Positions 1 through 5,884 of a DNA stretch of 9,294 nucleotides are shown here, one piece after another. Position numbers and translations under genes: made by a program. Origin of the DNA: Dehalococcoidia bacterium (GTDB lineage Bacteria > Chloroflexota > Dehalococcoidia > Lucifugimonadales > Lucifugimonadaceae); NCBI GenBank assembly GCA_012270805.1, contig JAAXHR010000441.1, positions 1 through 9,294 on the forward strand, given 5' to 3'. Position 1 is the first letter of the stretch, and every line of letters begins with the position of its first letter. The notes below the pieces were generated by a model. That model was not told the DNA's origin and did not search any database. It was given only the letters and a program-made list of their open reading frames with translations.

Positions 1-1289
1 AGAATCTCCAAGCAGCAGTCGACCAACTCCTCAGGCGTCAAACTGCCGCCGCCGACCGATGTCTCGACACGATCGATGATCGAACGGACCCCCGGTTTGT
101 TCGGATCGTCTAGCGTCGCACTCGCAAAGTTGACTCTCTGAACATATGAACCTGTGTTGATCCACTCCTCGCCGCCTTGCCATCCCTCGACGCTCGGCGG
201 GTTCAAAAGCGCCTGCCCCATGTTTGCGCATGTCGCCGCGGCCGTGTAAGCATCGTGGGACGGCACCTCAAGTCCGCCGGCCAATCTCAAAGTCCCGACT
301 ACCATCTCAGCGGGGCTCTTGATCCGAGCGTACCGCGCGGCCTCATCCCTGAAGAAATCCGACGTGAACAGTGTCCGCAACATCTCCGTGATGTTGTATC
401 CCGACTCGAAATACGAGTCGACCATTGCCTGAATCGCTTCGGGGTCTTTAGGCTCAACGTGTGGCCACTGTGGGACTCCCGGCTCATCCGCTACGAAGAA
501 GTGATAGAGGTGGCGGGCAATGAATCGCGGCGTCGCCTCGTTTCGACAGATGATGTCCACCGCATCATCGCCGTTCCAATCACCCGTTTCACCAAGCAAC
601 GTCTTCTCGCCGTGATCGTGATCCTCATCGTCATACTCGAACTGCCACGATATGTAACCGTAAGGACGCGCCGTGTTGTTCCGCATCTTGATTGACATAT
701 AGTCCGGATTCACAACTCGCCAGCCTGTGAACGCACGCGCACATTCCTTGATGTCATCCTCCGTATAGTTCCCGACACCCATTGCGAACAGCTCAAGTAT
801 TTCCCGACCATAGTTCTCGTTGATCGAGTGCGCGTGGTTGTCCTGGTTGTCCAGCCACATCATCATCGCCGGGTCTTTGGAAAGCTGCAACAACAGCTCG
901 TCGAACCGCCCCATCCCGTACTTCCGGAACATGTCGATCTGATTGACTACGACACGCCCTTGGATCAACTTGCTTGCCCCGGTCGCAAACACCCGGTGCC
1001 AGAACAGGCACATCTTCTCTCGCAAAGGCGCCTGGGTATGGACTAACTGATACATCCATAGTGCCGCGCACGCTTGCTGGTTCCGCAGATCTGACTGGTC
1101 CACGAAATAACGACGGATCAGATCCATCGGCAGTTCGACGTCTTCCACCGGATTCAATAATCCCTCAAGCGTCGCATCGTACCCAGCATCCAACGCAGCA
1201 TCCAACTCATCCGGCGTTGCTCCGAAGCCCGCCCGCCTCAACAGATGGGCGATTAAGGCAACGTCAGTATTGGTCTTCATGAGTGTCAT
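1..1289 (-). CDS. DUF1800 family protein, 5' part (C-terminus off the left edge)
   Basis: Reading the minus strand from ATG at 1289 gives 429 codons with no stop, so the gene continues beyond position 1. The protein has the DUF1800 (PF08811) hallmarks in order: LLRRAGFGATPDEL at residues 16-29, PLREKMCLFWHRVFATG at 88-104, and NENYGREILELFAMGVGNYT at 156-175 followed by CARAFTGW at 182-189. Family members are commonly around 450-500 residues, so most of the protein is present. The start is set by GGAGG at 1298-1302, 8 nt upstream; an in-frame ATG at 1313 lies upstream of that ribosome binding site and is less likely. No signal peptide or membrane segment is visible. The biochemical role of the family is not established; such genes often sit next to DUF1501 genes, and such a partner could lie just beyond the left edge. 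Divergent from cobT. Confidence 0.9.
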   Translation of the reverse strand, partial: MTLMKTNTDVALIAHLLRRAGFGATPDELDAALDAGYDATLEGLLNPVEDVELPMDLIRRYFVDQSDLRNQQACAALWMYQLVHTQAPLREKMCLFWHRVFATGASKLIQGRVVVNQIDMFRKYGMGRFDELLLQLSKDPAMMMWLDNQDNHAHSINENYGREILELFAMGVGNYTEDDIKECARAFTGWRVVNPDYMSIKMRNNTARPYGYISWQFEYDDEDHDHGEKTLLGETGDWNGDDAVDIICRNEATPRFIARHLYHFFVADEPGVPQWPHVEPKDPEAIQAMVDSYFESGYNITEMLRTLFTSDFFRDEAARYARIKSPAEMVVGTLRLAGGLEVPSHDAYTAAATCANMGQALLNPPSVEGWQGGEEWINTGSYVQRVNFASATLDDPNKPGVRSIIDRVETSVGGGSLTPEELVDCCLEI

Positions 1290-1431
1290 GGCTTCAGCCT
1301 CCGGCAACAACATAGCGACGAAAACTTGGCGTATAGTCTAACGCTCTTCAACGGGGTTCGTTGGTGATTTTGAACGCGAAGTTTTGAAACGTTACTCGGA
1401 CCCTTCTATCTATCGAGAGGTATGAAGCAAC

Positions 1432-1461
1432 AAGGACGAAGCATCGGACCGTCTAGTCCTT
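1432..1461 (+). promoter_or_regulatory. Competing small stems in the cobT upstream spacer (tentative)
   Basis: The 211-nt spacer between the DUF1800 gene and cobT (1290-1500) holds no gene and no clear promoter. It contains AAGGAC at 1432-1437 complementary to GTCCTT at 1456-1461, and GGAC at 1446-1449 complementary to GTCC at 1456-1459. The two stems use the same right arm, so they cannot form together. They are short and could be chance. No cobalamin-riboswitch B12-box-like conserved core was recognised here. Confidence 0.2.
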
Positions 1462-1500
1462 AGTTATGCTTAGTACGGCGACCAGATTCCACGGTCATAC

Positions 1501-2514
1501 ATGCCACGCACTTCCGCAGAATTCGAAACCGCGCTTAATCTAGCGATCGACAGCAAGACCAAGCCAATCGCTTCGCTGGGTAGGCTGGAAGAACTTGCCG
1601 CGCAGATTTGCCGGTTGCAAGGCACCTTACGTCCAGTCATGGAGCGTTGCGAACTCATCGTTTTCGCCGCCGATCACGGTATCGCGGAGCAAGGAGTATC
1701 AGCCTACCCTCAAACTGTGACACAACAGATGGTGTTGAACTTCTTAAACGGTGGCGCAGCGTCGAATGTGATCGCCGAAACGTTAGGCATCATGATGCGC
1801 GTTGTCGATGCTGGTGTCATTGGCGCACCGATCGATCACCATGACCTCATCAATCGCCGCGTCGCGTCTGGCACCGCCGACTTTTCGCAGGAGCCGGCAA
1901 TGACTGATGAACAGCTGCAAACGGCGTTAGCTCACGGCACAGAATTGGCATTGGAAACGCAATGCGATGCTATCTGTATCGGTGAGATGGGGATCGCAAA
2001 CACGTCAGCTGCAACATTGATCGTGCACAAAATACTCGGTTTGGCTCTCGAAGATCTGGTGGGAAGGGGAACTGGATTGGACGACGCTGGTATCGCGCGT
2101 AAATTGTCGGTTCTTCGACGCGCGAGTGCTCGGACCACCGCGAAACTGGATTGGCGGTCAGCATTAGCAGAATATGCCGGTTTTGAGATCGCGATGATGG
2201 TCGGAGCGATGATTGCAGCGGCCGATTCGAGAAGGATAGTTGTTGTGGACGGATTCATTGCAACCTCTGCGGCTGTTGCTGCATTGACGAATCGACCAGA
2301 AATCGATGGTGCTCTGGTGTTTGCTCACTTGTCGGCGGAACGGGGACATGCGTTGATATTGGATGCGTTGGGTGTACTGCCTCTGCTTGATCTGAAGATG
2401 CGTCTAGGCGAAGGCACCGGTGCTATGTTGGCTTGGCCGATACTCCAGTCCGCGGCCGCGATCATGAACGATATGGCAACATTTCAATCGGCCGGAGTGA
2501 GACGAAAATCATGA
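1501..2514 (+). CDS. cobT: Nicotinate-nucleotide--dimethylbenzimidazole phosphoribosyltransferase CobT
   Basis: CobT transfers the phosphoribosyl group of nicotinate mononucleotide to a lower-ligand base (classically 5,6-dimethylbenzimidazole), giving alpha-ribazole 5'-phosphate for cobamide synthesis in the cytoplasm. The 337-residue length fits the family (about 350). Visible family motifs are SLGRLEELA at 25-33, FAADHGIAEQGVSAYP at 55-70, GEMGIANTSAA at 161-171 (usually GEMGIGNTT), GRGTGLDD at 188-195, and RLGEGTGA at 301-308, where E304 matches the catalytic glutamate known as E317 in the Salmonella enzyme. ATG 1501 is the first usable start: an in-frame TAG lies at 1471-1473. It has no recognisable Shine-Dalgarno sequence, so initiation may be weak or leaderless. 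The stop overlaps the cobS start (ATGA, 2511-2514), implying translational coupling. The substitutions GIANTS for GIGNTT and KPIAS for KPPGS are mild departures from the usual motifs; which base the enzyme uses cannot be read from the sequence. Confidence 0.96.
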   Translation: MPRTSAEFETALNLAIDSKTKPIASLGRLEELAAQICRLQGTLRPVMERCELIVFAADHGIAEQGVSAYPQTVTQQMVLNFLNGGAASNVIAETLGIMMRVVDAGVIGAPIDHHDLINRRVASGTADFSQEPAMTDEQLQTALAHGTELALETQCDAICIGEMGIANTSAATLIVHKILGLALEDLVGRGTGLDDAGIARKLSVLRRASARTTAKLDWRSALAEYAGFEIAMMVGAMIAAADSRRIVVVDGFIATSAAVAALTNRPEIDGALVFAHLSAERGHALILDALGVLPLLDLKMRLGEGTGAMLAWPILQSAAAIMNDMATFQSAGVRRKS

Positions 2515-3293
2515 TCATCAGCTTCGTTCGAAACGAAGGTGCGGTCTTTTTCGCCGCGGTCCACCTTCTCACTCGATTCCCGCTCCCGCGCAGGATCGAC
2601 TACTCCCCGGTAAGATTTAACGCCGCCGGCCGGTACTACCCCTTGGTCGGTGCCATCATTGGTGCAATCGGGGCTCTTGTGTATTGGGTCGCCGACTTGG
2701 CGCTGGATCCAATCGTCGCGGCACTTCTATCGACAGCAGCAACCGCGTTTTGCACCGGTGCATTCCACGAGGACGGCTTGGCCGATACTTTCGATGGTAT
2801 CGCTGGCGGACACACGCGGGCGCGTGCACTCGAAATCATGAAAGACAGCCGCATCGGTTCCTTCGGTGCATTGGCTCTCATCATCGTGGTTGCGACAAAA
2901 GTCGTGACTTTGGCGTCGTTATCAGGATCTATGGCGGTGATGGCTATCGTCTGTGGTCACATAGTAAGCAGGACCTCGAGCGTCATCACGATCGCAACCA
3001 GCCGGTACGCCAGAGAGGACGGTACAGGTTCGTGCGCGATGACCGGAATCAGTGGCATCAGCACTGTGGTCGCAACTATGACGGGAGCGATCGCGTTGAT
3101 CGCGCTGGCAGTGTTCGAATCTGTGCCGATAGCAGTTGGCGCTCTCCTCGGAGCAGGCCTGGGCCATGTCGGGATTCGAATTTTCTTCCAACGTCGCATC
3201 GGAGGTTACACCGGCGACTGCTTGGGTGCTACGCAACAGATCACAGAAGTGGGTATTTACATAGGAATCGTAGTAGCCGCGACTATCACGTGA
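2511..3293 (+). CDS. cobS: Adenosylcobinamide-GDP ribazoletransferase CobS (cobalamin synthase)
   Basis: CobS is an integral membrane enzyme that joins adenosylcobinamide-GDP with alpha-ribazole (or its phosphate), the last joining step of cobamide assembly. The 260-residue product has the expected length and motifs: HLLTRFPLP at 18-26, AGRYYPLVGA at 39-48, the metal-binding-type FHEDGLADTFDG at 85-96, EIMKDSRIGSFGA at 108-120 and GDCLGA at 235-240, separated by several hydrophobic membrane segments. I place the start at ATG 2511, which overlaps the cobT stop (ATGA). The reading frame is open back to an ATG at 2433, but that would add 26 hydrophilic residues lying inside cobT that do not look like the family N-terminus. 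GGAG at 2494-2497 is 13 nt upstream, longer than ideal, which fits coupling to cobT translation. The gene converges on cobU with 28 nt between the stops. Confidence 0.96.
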   Translation: MIISFVRNEGAVFFAAVHLLTRFPLPRRIDYSPVRFNAAGRYYPLVGAIIGAIGALVYWVADLALDPIVAALLSTAATAFCTGAFHEDGLADTFDGIAGGHTRARALEIMKDSRIGSFGALALIIVVATKVVTLASLSGSMAVMAIVCGHIVSRTSSVITIATSRYAREDGTGSCAMTGISGISTVVATMTGAIALIALAVFESVPIAVGALLGAGLGHVGIRIFFQRRIGGYTGDCLGATQQITEVGIYIGIVVAATIT

Positions 3294-3310
3294 TATTGGT
3301 AAAAGTGTCG

Positions 3311-3320
3311 GCGTATACGC
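3311..3320. repeat. 10-bp perfect palindrome between the cobS and cobU stops
   Basis: GCGTATACGC is fully self-complementary and lies in the 28-nt spacer between the convergent cobS and cobU stop codons (3294-3321). There is no loop and no adjoining T-run, so it is not a standard intrinsic terminator. A shorter palindrome, TCACGTGA at 3286-3293, includes the cobS stop codon. No convincing bidirectional terminator is visible between the two genes. Confidence 0.3.
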
Positions 3321-3321
3321 G

Positions 3322-3831
3322 TCAACCTTTGATGGTCAGAGGGATTCCGGCCACCATCAACAGAACTTGGTCACATACTTCGGCCGCGAGACGGTTCATT
3401 CGGCCATGCGCGTCCCGAAAACGTCGCCCTAACGGTGTGTTCGGGGTCAATCCCATGCCGAGTTCGTTACTCACAAAGATCAAATTGCCCCGAAAATCAC
3501 GTACGTAACCAAACAACGCAGCAAATGCGACATCCAAATCATGGTCGCAGAGCATCAAGTTGTTTAACCACAGCGTCAGGCAATCCACTACAACGGTCGC
3601 TGCTGCATCGTTGTGGCTTTGAATGACACTGCCGATCTCGACTTGCGTCTCGATAGTGCTCCAGTCGTCACCGCGTTCCGCTTGATGTCGATCTATACGT
3701 GCAATCATTTCATCGTCGAATCGTTGCGCGGTAGCAATAAAAACAAGATGGCCGCCCAACGATTCTCCCAACGCGAGCGCGTGGCTACTCTTGCCGGATC
3801 GGGCTCCGCCGATGATGAGGATGCTGGGCAT
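3322..3831 (-). CDS. cobU: Adenosylcobinamide kinase / adenosylcobinamide-phosphate guanylyltransferase CobU
   Basis: CobU (CobP in some bacteria) phosphorylates adenosylcobinamide and then transfers GMP to it, forming the GDP-cobinamide that CobS uses. The 169-residue product shows the P-loop GGARSGKS at 8-15, FIATAQRFDDEMIARIDRHQ at 31-50 with H49 matching the histidine that carries GMP in the Salmonella enzyme (His46), WSTIE at 57-61, VDCLTLWLNN at 82-91, and VSNELGMGLTP at 120-130 followed by the conserved RRFRDAHGRMNRLAAEV stretch. Length is normal for the family (about 170-180). I chose ATG 3831 because MPSILIIGGARSGKS is the usual N-terminus. A TTG at 3861 would add ten unlikely residues. 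No Shine-Dalgarno sequence precedes the ATG. It is convergent with cobS and lies 70 nt downstream of the DppC-like permease gene on the same strand, so it may be read from that transcript. Confidence 0.96.
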   Translation of the reverse strand: MPSILIIGGARSGKSSHALALGESLGGHLVFIATAQRFDDEMIARIDRHQAERGDDWSTIETQVEIGSVIQSHNDAAATVVVDCLTLWLNNLMLCDHDLDVAFAALFGYVRDFRGNLIFVSNELGMGLTPNTPLGRRFRDAHGRMNRLAAEVCDQVLLMVAGIPLTIKG

Positions 3832-3846
3832 GTAAGCAAATCGAAC

Positions 3847-3868
3847 TATTTGGCGACACAACCAAATA
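3847..3868. repeat. 7-bp inverted repeat upstream of cobU
   Basis: TATTTGG at 3847-3853 is perfectly complementary to CCAAATA at 3862-3868, with an 8-nt loop. It lies in the 70-nt gap between the DppC-like permease stop (3902) and the cobU ATG (3831). It could be a weak hairpin in a read-through transcript or a small operator. It is AT-rich and lacks a T-run, so it is a poor terminator candidate. Confidence 0.3.
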
Positions 3869-3901
3869 CTAATGAATCTGCCCGAACTGATGAAGTCGAA
3901 T

Positions 3902-4840
3902 TCAATCCGCCTGTTGCCGCAACCGAGGATCCGTAAAATCCCGTATCCAATCGCCCATAAAGTTCAGAGACATCACTACCAAGAAAATCGCCAACCCAGG
4001 GAAGAAAGAAGACCACCACGCCGTAGTCAGATACTCCCGACCTTCCGAGACCATCAATCCCCAAGATGGCGTGGGAGCCGGTATCCCTGCTCCCAAGAAA
4101 CTCAACGTCGCCTCGGTCAATATCAATCCGCCAACGGCCAGCGTCGCAATCACCATGATGGTCGGTACCACGCCGGGCAATATGTGACGCACAATCACCC
4201 TCGCCGGCGAAGCACCGCAAACCCGCGCCATCAACACATACTCCCGCTCCCGCAACGTCAACACATCCGCTCTGACATTCCTCACAAACCCGGCCCAAGA
4301 CACCATAGCCAAAACCCCCATCAACACCGTCAAACTACCACCGAACAAAGTCACCACCACAATCGCAACCAACAAGAAGGGCAGGGCATGCCAGATGTCC
4401 ACCGCCCGCGCAATGATCTCATCGGTCACGCCTCCATACCAAGCTGCGACCAAACCTAACGTAACTCCCACCACCAACCCGCTTACCAGTGCAACACCAG
4501 CCACCGCCAACGAGATCCGAGCCCCATAGATGATCCGACTCAACACGTCCCGGCCAACCTGGTCTGCACCCAGCAGATAGCTCTGGGTCAACTCTCTTTC
4601 CTCATCTGCGATCCAAACTGGAGGCGCATTGCGATCCCGGAGTGCTTGGACGTTTGGTGCCTGCGGAGCTATCCAAGGGGCAAAAATCGCCGATAGAACT
4701 AACGCCGCTAGCACAATGCCCGGCAGTATTGGCCAGCGACGCACAAACGCGTAGCCGGTACTCAGCAACGACCTGAGTCCAAAAGCCGATTCTTCAGCCC
4801 CCGAGAGATATCTTGTGGAAATTTCAGCCACTAGCTGCAC
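3902..4840 (-). CDS. ABC transporter permease, DppC/OppC-like
   Basis: Second inner-membrane permease of a peptide/nickel-family (Dpp/Opp/Nik) importer. The product is about 310 residues, typical of DppC. Features in order: an N-terminal membrane segment at about 38-58, the DppC signature LLGADQVGRDVLSRIIYGARISL split across residues 89-111, further hydrophobic segments, and the EAA loop that contacts the ATPase, EYVLMARVCGASPARVIVRH at 200-219, followed by ILPGVVPTI. The C-terminus has SFLGAGIPAPTPSWG and SLNFMGDWIRD, common in DppC proteins. The gene abuts the DppB-like gene: its GTG at 4840 directly follows the upstream TAG. A second in-frame GTG at 4831 is preceded by AGGTG with 6 nt spacing and may be the real start, which would remove three residues. 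Transported solute unknown. No ATPase gene is present nearby. Confidence 0.93.
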   Translation of the reverse strand: MQLVAEISTRYLSGAEESAFGLRSLLSTGYAFVRRWPILPGIVLAALVLSAIFAPWIAPQAPNVQALRDRNAPPVWIADEERELTQSYLLGADQVGRDVLSRIIYGARISLAVAGVALVSGLVVGVTLGLVAAWYGGVTDEIIARAVDIWHALPFLLVAIVVVTLFGGSLTVLMGVLAMVSWAGFVRNVRADVLTLREREYVLMARVCGASPARVIVRHILPGVVPTIMVIATLAVGGLILTEATLSFLGAGIPAPTPSWGLMVSEGREYLTTAWWSSFFPGLAIFLVVMSLNFMGDWIRDFTDPRLRQQAD

Positions 4841-5776
4841 CTACGTATATCGGATGCGCGGATCGATAACGATGTAAAGCAGATCAGCTATCAAACTGAA
4901 CACCACATAGATGATCACAAACACAAGCACGCCTCCCGTTAAAACAGGAAAGTCGTTATTATTCACCGCCTCTAGCATCGTGCGACCCAAACCCGGCCAA
5001 GCGAATACCGCCTCTGCAACCAATGTTCCATTCAATAGCCCCGCCAACAGTAACGTCGATAACGTGATCGGCTGAATCAGCGAGTTCCTCAATGCGTGTT
5101 TCCAAATCACCGCCGTCGGACTCGCCCCCTTCCCCCGCGCCAACCTGATGAACTCTGAATCCAATATCTCCAACATTGAAGACCGGGTGATTCGCAAATA
5201 GCCGGCCATCGAGCTAGTGCCAACAACAATAGCCGGCATGATGAAGTGCTTGATGTCAAATCCCTCTCCACGTAATCCACTCGGCAGCCACTCCTGCCAA
5301 ACCGAAAACAGCAGGACCATCACGATTCCCAGCCAAAAGTTCGGTATCGCCTGTCCGAACAGCGCTACAAACCTTCCAATGTAGTCCCACATCGTGCCAC
5401 GGTAGACTGCCGAGATTATCCCGATTGGCACCCCGACAAACGTCGCCAACGCCCAACCCGCGATCGCTAGCTGTGTCGTGGCACCTACCTTTTCCAGAAT
5501 CACCTTCGAAACACGACGCTCCCCAGCCAACGATTGGCCCAAATCCCCCCGCAGCGTATGCCCCACCCAAACCAAATACTGAACGATGAACGGTTTATCG
5601 AGCCCTAGGTGCTTCTCGAGTGCCCTTATCTGTTCCGGCGTTCGACCGTACCCCTCAGGCTGCGCGTAGAGCAACAACGGATCACCGGCAACGCGGGAAA
5701 GCGCGAAGACCACAAACGTAGCGCCGATTATCGTCACAACCGAGGCCAGCAAACGCCGTATCAGATACCTTCTCAT
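4841..5776 (-). CDS. ABC transporter permease, DppB/OppB-like
   Basis: First permease of the same importer. The 311-residue length and motifs are those of DppB: MRRYLIRRLLASVVTIIGA at 1-19 with the first membrane segment at about 9-27, LSRVAGDP at 26-33, LGLDKPFIVQYLVWV at 57-71 with RGDLGQSL at 76-83, AIPNFWLGI at 143-151, the ATPase-contacting EAA loop EFIRLARGKGASPTAVIWKH at 208-227, EAVFAWPGLGR near 255-266 and a C-terminal DPRIRYT. ATG 5776 is the natural start; GGAG at 5792-5795 is 15 nt upstream, further than ideal. A strong hairpin (5813-5865) separates it from the upstream lipoprotein gene. Its TAG is followed without a gap by the GTG of the next permease, so the two are almost certainly co-translated. 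The permeases likely form a heterodimer with two ATPase subunits encoded elsewhere. Confidence 0.94.
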   Translation of the reverse strand: MRRYLIRRLLASVVTIIGATFVVFALSRVAGDPLLLYAQPEGYGRTPEQIRALEKHLGLDKPFIVQYLVWVGHTLRGDLGQSLAGERRVSKVILEKVGATTQLAIAGWALATFVGVPIGIISAVYRGTMWDYIGRFVALFGQAIPNFWLGIVMVLLFSVWQEWLPSGLRGEGFDIKHFIMPAIVVGTSSMAGYLRITRSSMLEILDSEFIRLARGKGASPTAVIWKHALRNSLIQPITLSTLLLAGLLNGTLVAEAVFAWPGLGRTMLEAVNNNDFPVLTGGVLVFVIIYVVFSLIADLLYIVIDPRIRYT

Positions 5777-5812
5777 CGGGTAACTACTTCACTCCAAAAC
5801 TAAGGTTAAGCG

Positions 5813-5865
5813 CGTAACGGCCTGCCCACGGATCCAAGTGACGGATCCGTGGGCAGGCCGTTACG
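5813..5865. repeat. Perfect 23-bp inverted repeat (hairpin, 7-nt loop) between lipoprotein and permease genes
   Basis: The left arm 5813-5835 and right arm 5843-5865 are exact reverse complements over 23 bp (16 G/C pairs), with loop AAGTGAC at 5836-5842. Each arm has GGATCC at its inner end. The element begins 19 nt after the binding-lipoprotein stop and ends 36 nt before the DppB-like start. In the minus-strand RNA it is followed by CGCTTAACC rather than a run of T, so it is not a classic intrinsic terminator. By analogy with other binding-protein/permease operons, it could protect the upstream lipoprotein mRNA from 3' exonucleases or cause partial termination, so that more binding protein than permease is made. 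It could also be a dispersed palindromic element. The structure is directly visible; the function is inferred. Confidence 0.9.
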
Positions 5866-5884
5866 ACGTCCTTGTTATGGATAT

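Noticed and set aside
177..695. 172-codon plus-strand frame
   Set aside because: Antisense to the DUF1800 coding frame, which has strong family motifs and a good ribosome binding site.
1290..1500. Cobalamin riboswitch upstream of cobT
   Set aside because: No recognisable B12-box or riboswitch core was found in the spacer; also not seen upstream of the lipoprotein gene or cobU.
2684..3508. 274-codon plus-strand frame overlapping cobS
   Set aside because: Arginine-rich with no family resemblance; it is an out-of-frame reading of cobS that runs into cobU antisense.
3846..4459. Open frames at 3846-4298 (minus) and 3872-4459 (plus)
   Set aside because: Both are other-frame readings of the DppC-like permease gene, whose own frame has clear family motifs.
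5813..5865. Intrinsic terminator ending the lipoprotein transcript
   Set aside because: The stem is strong but neither strand has a T-run right after it; complete termination would also cut off the permease genes, for which no separate promoter is evident.
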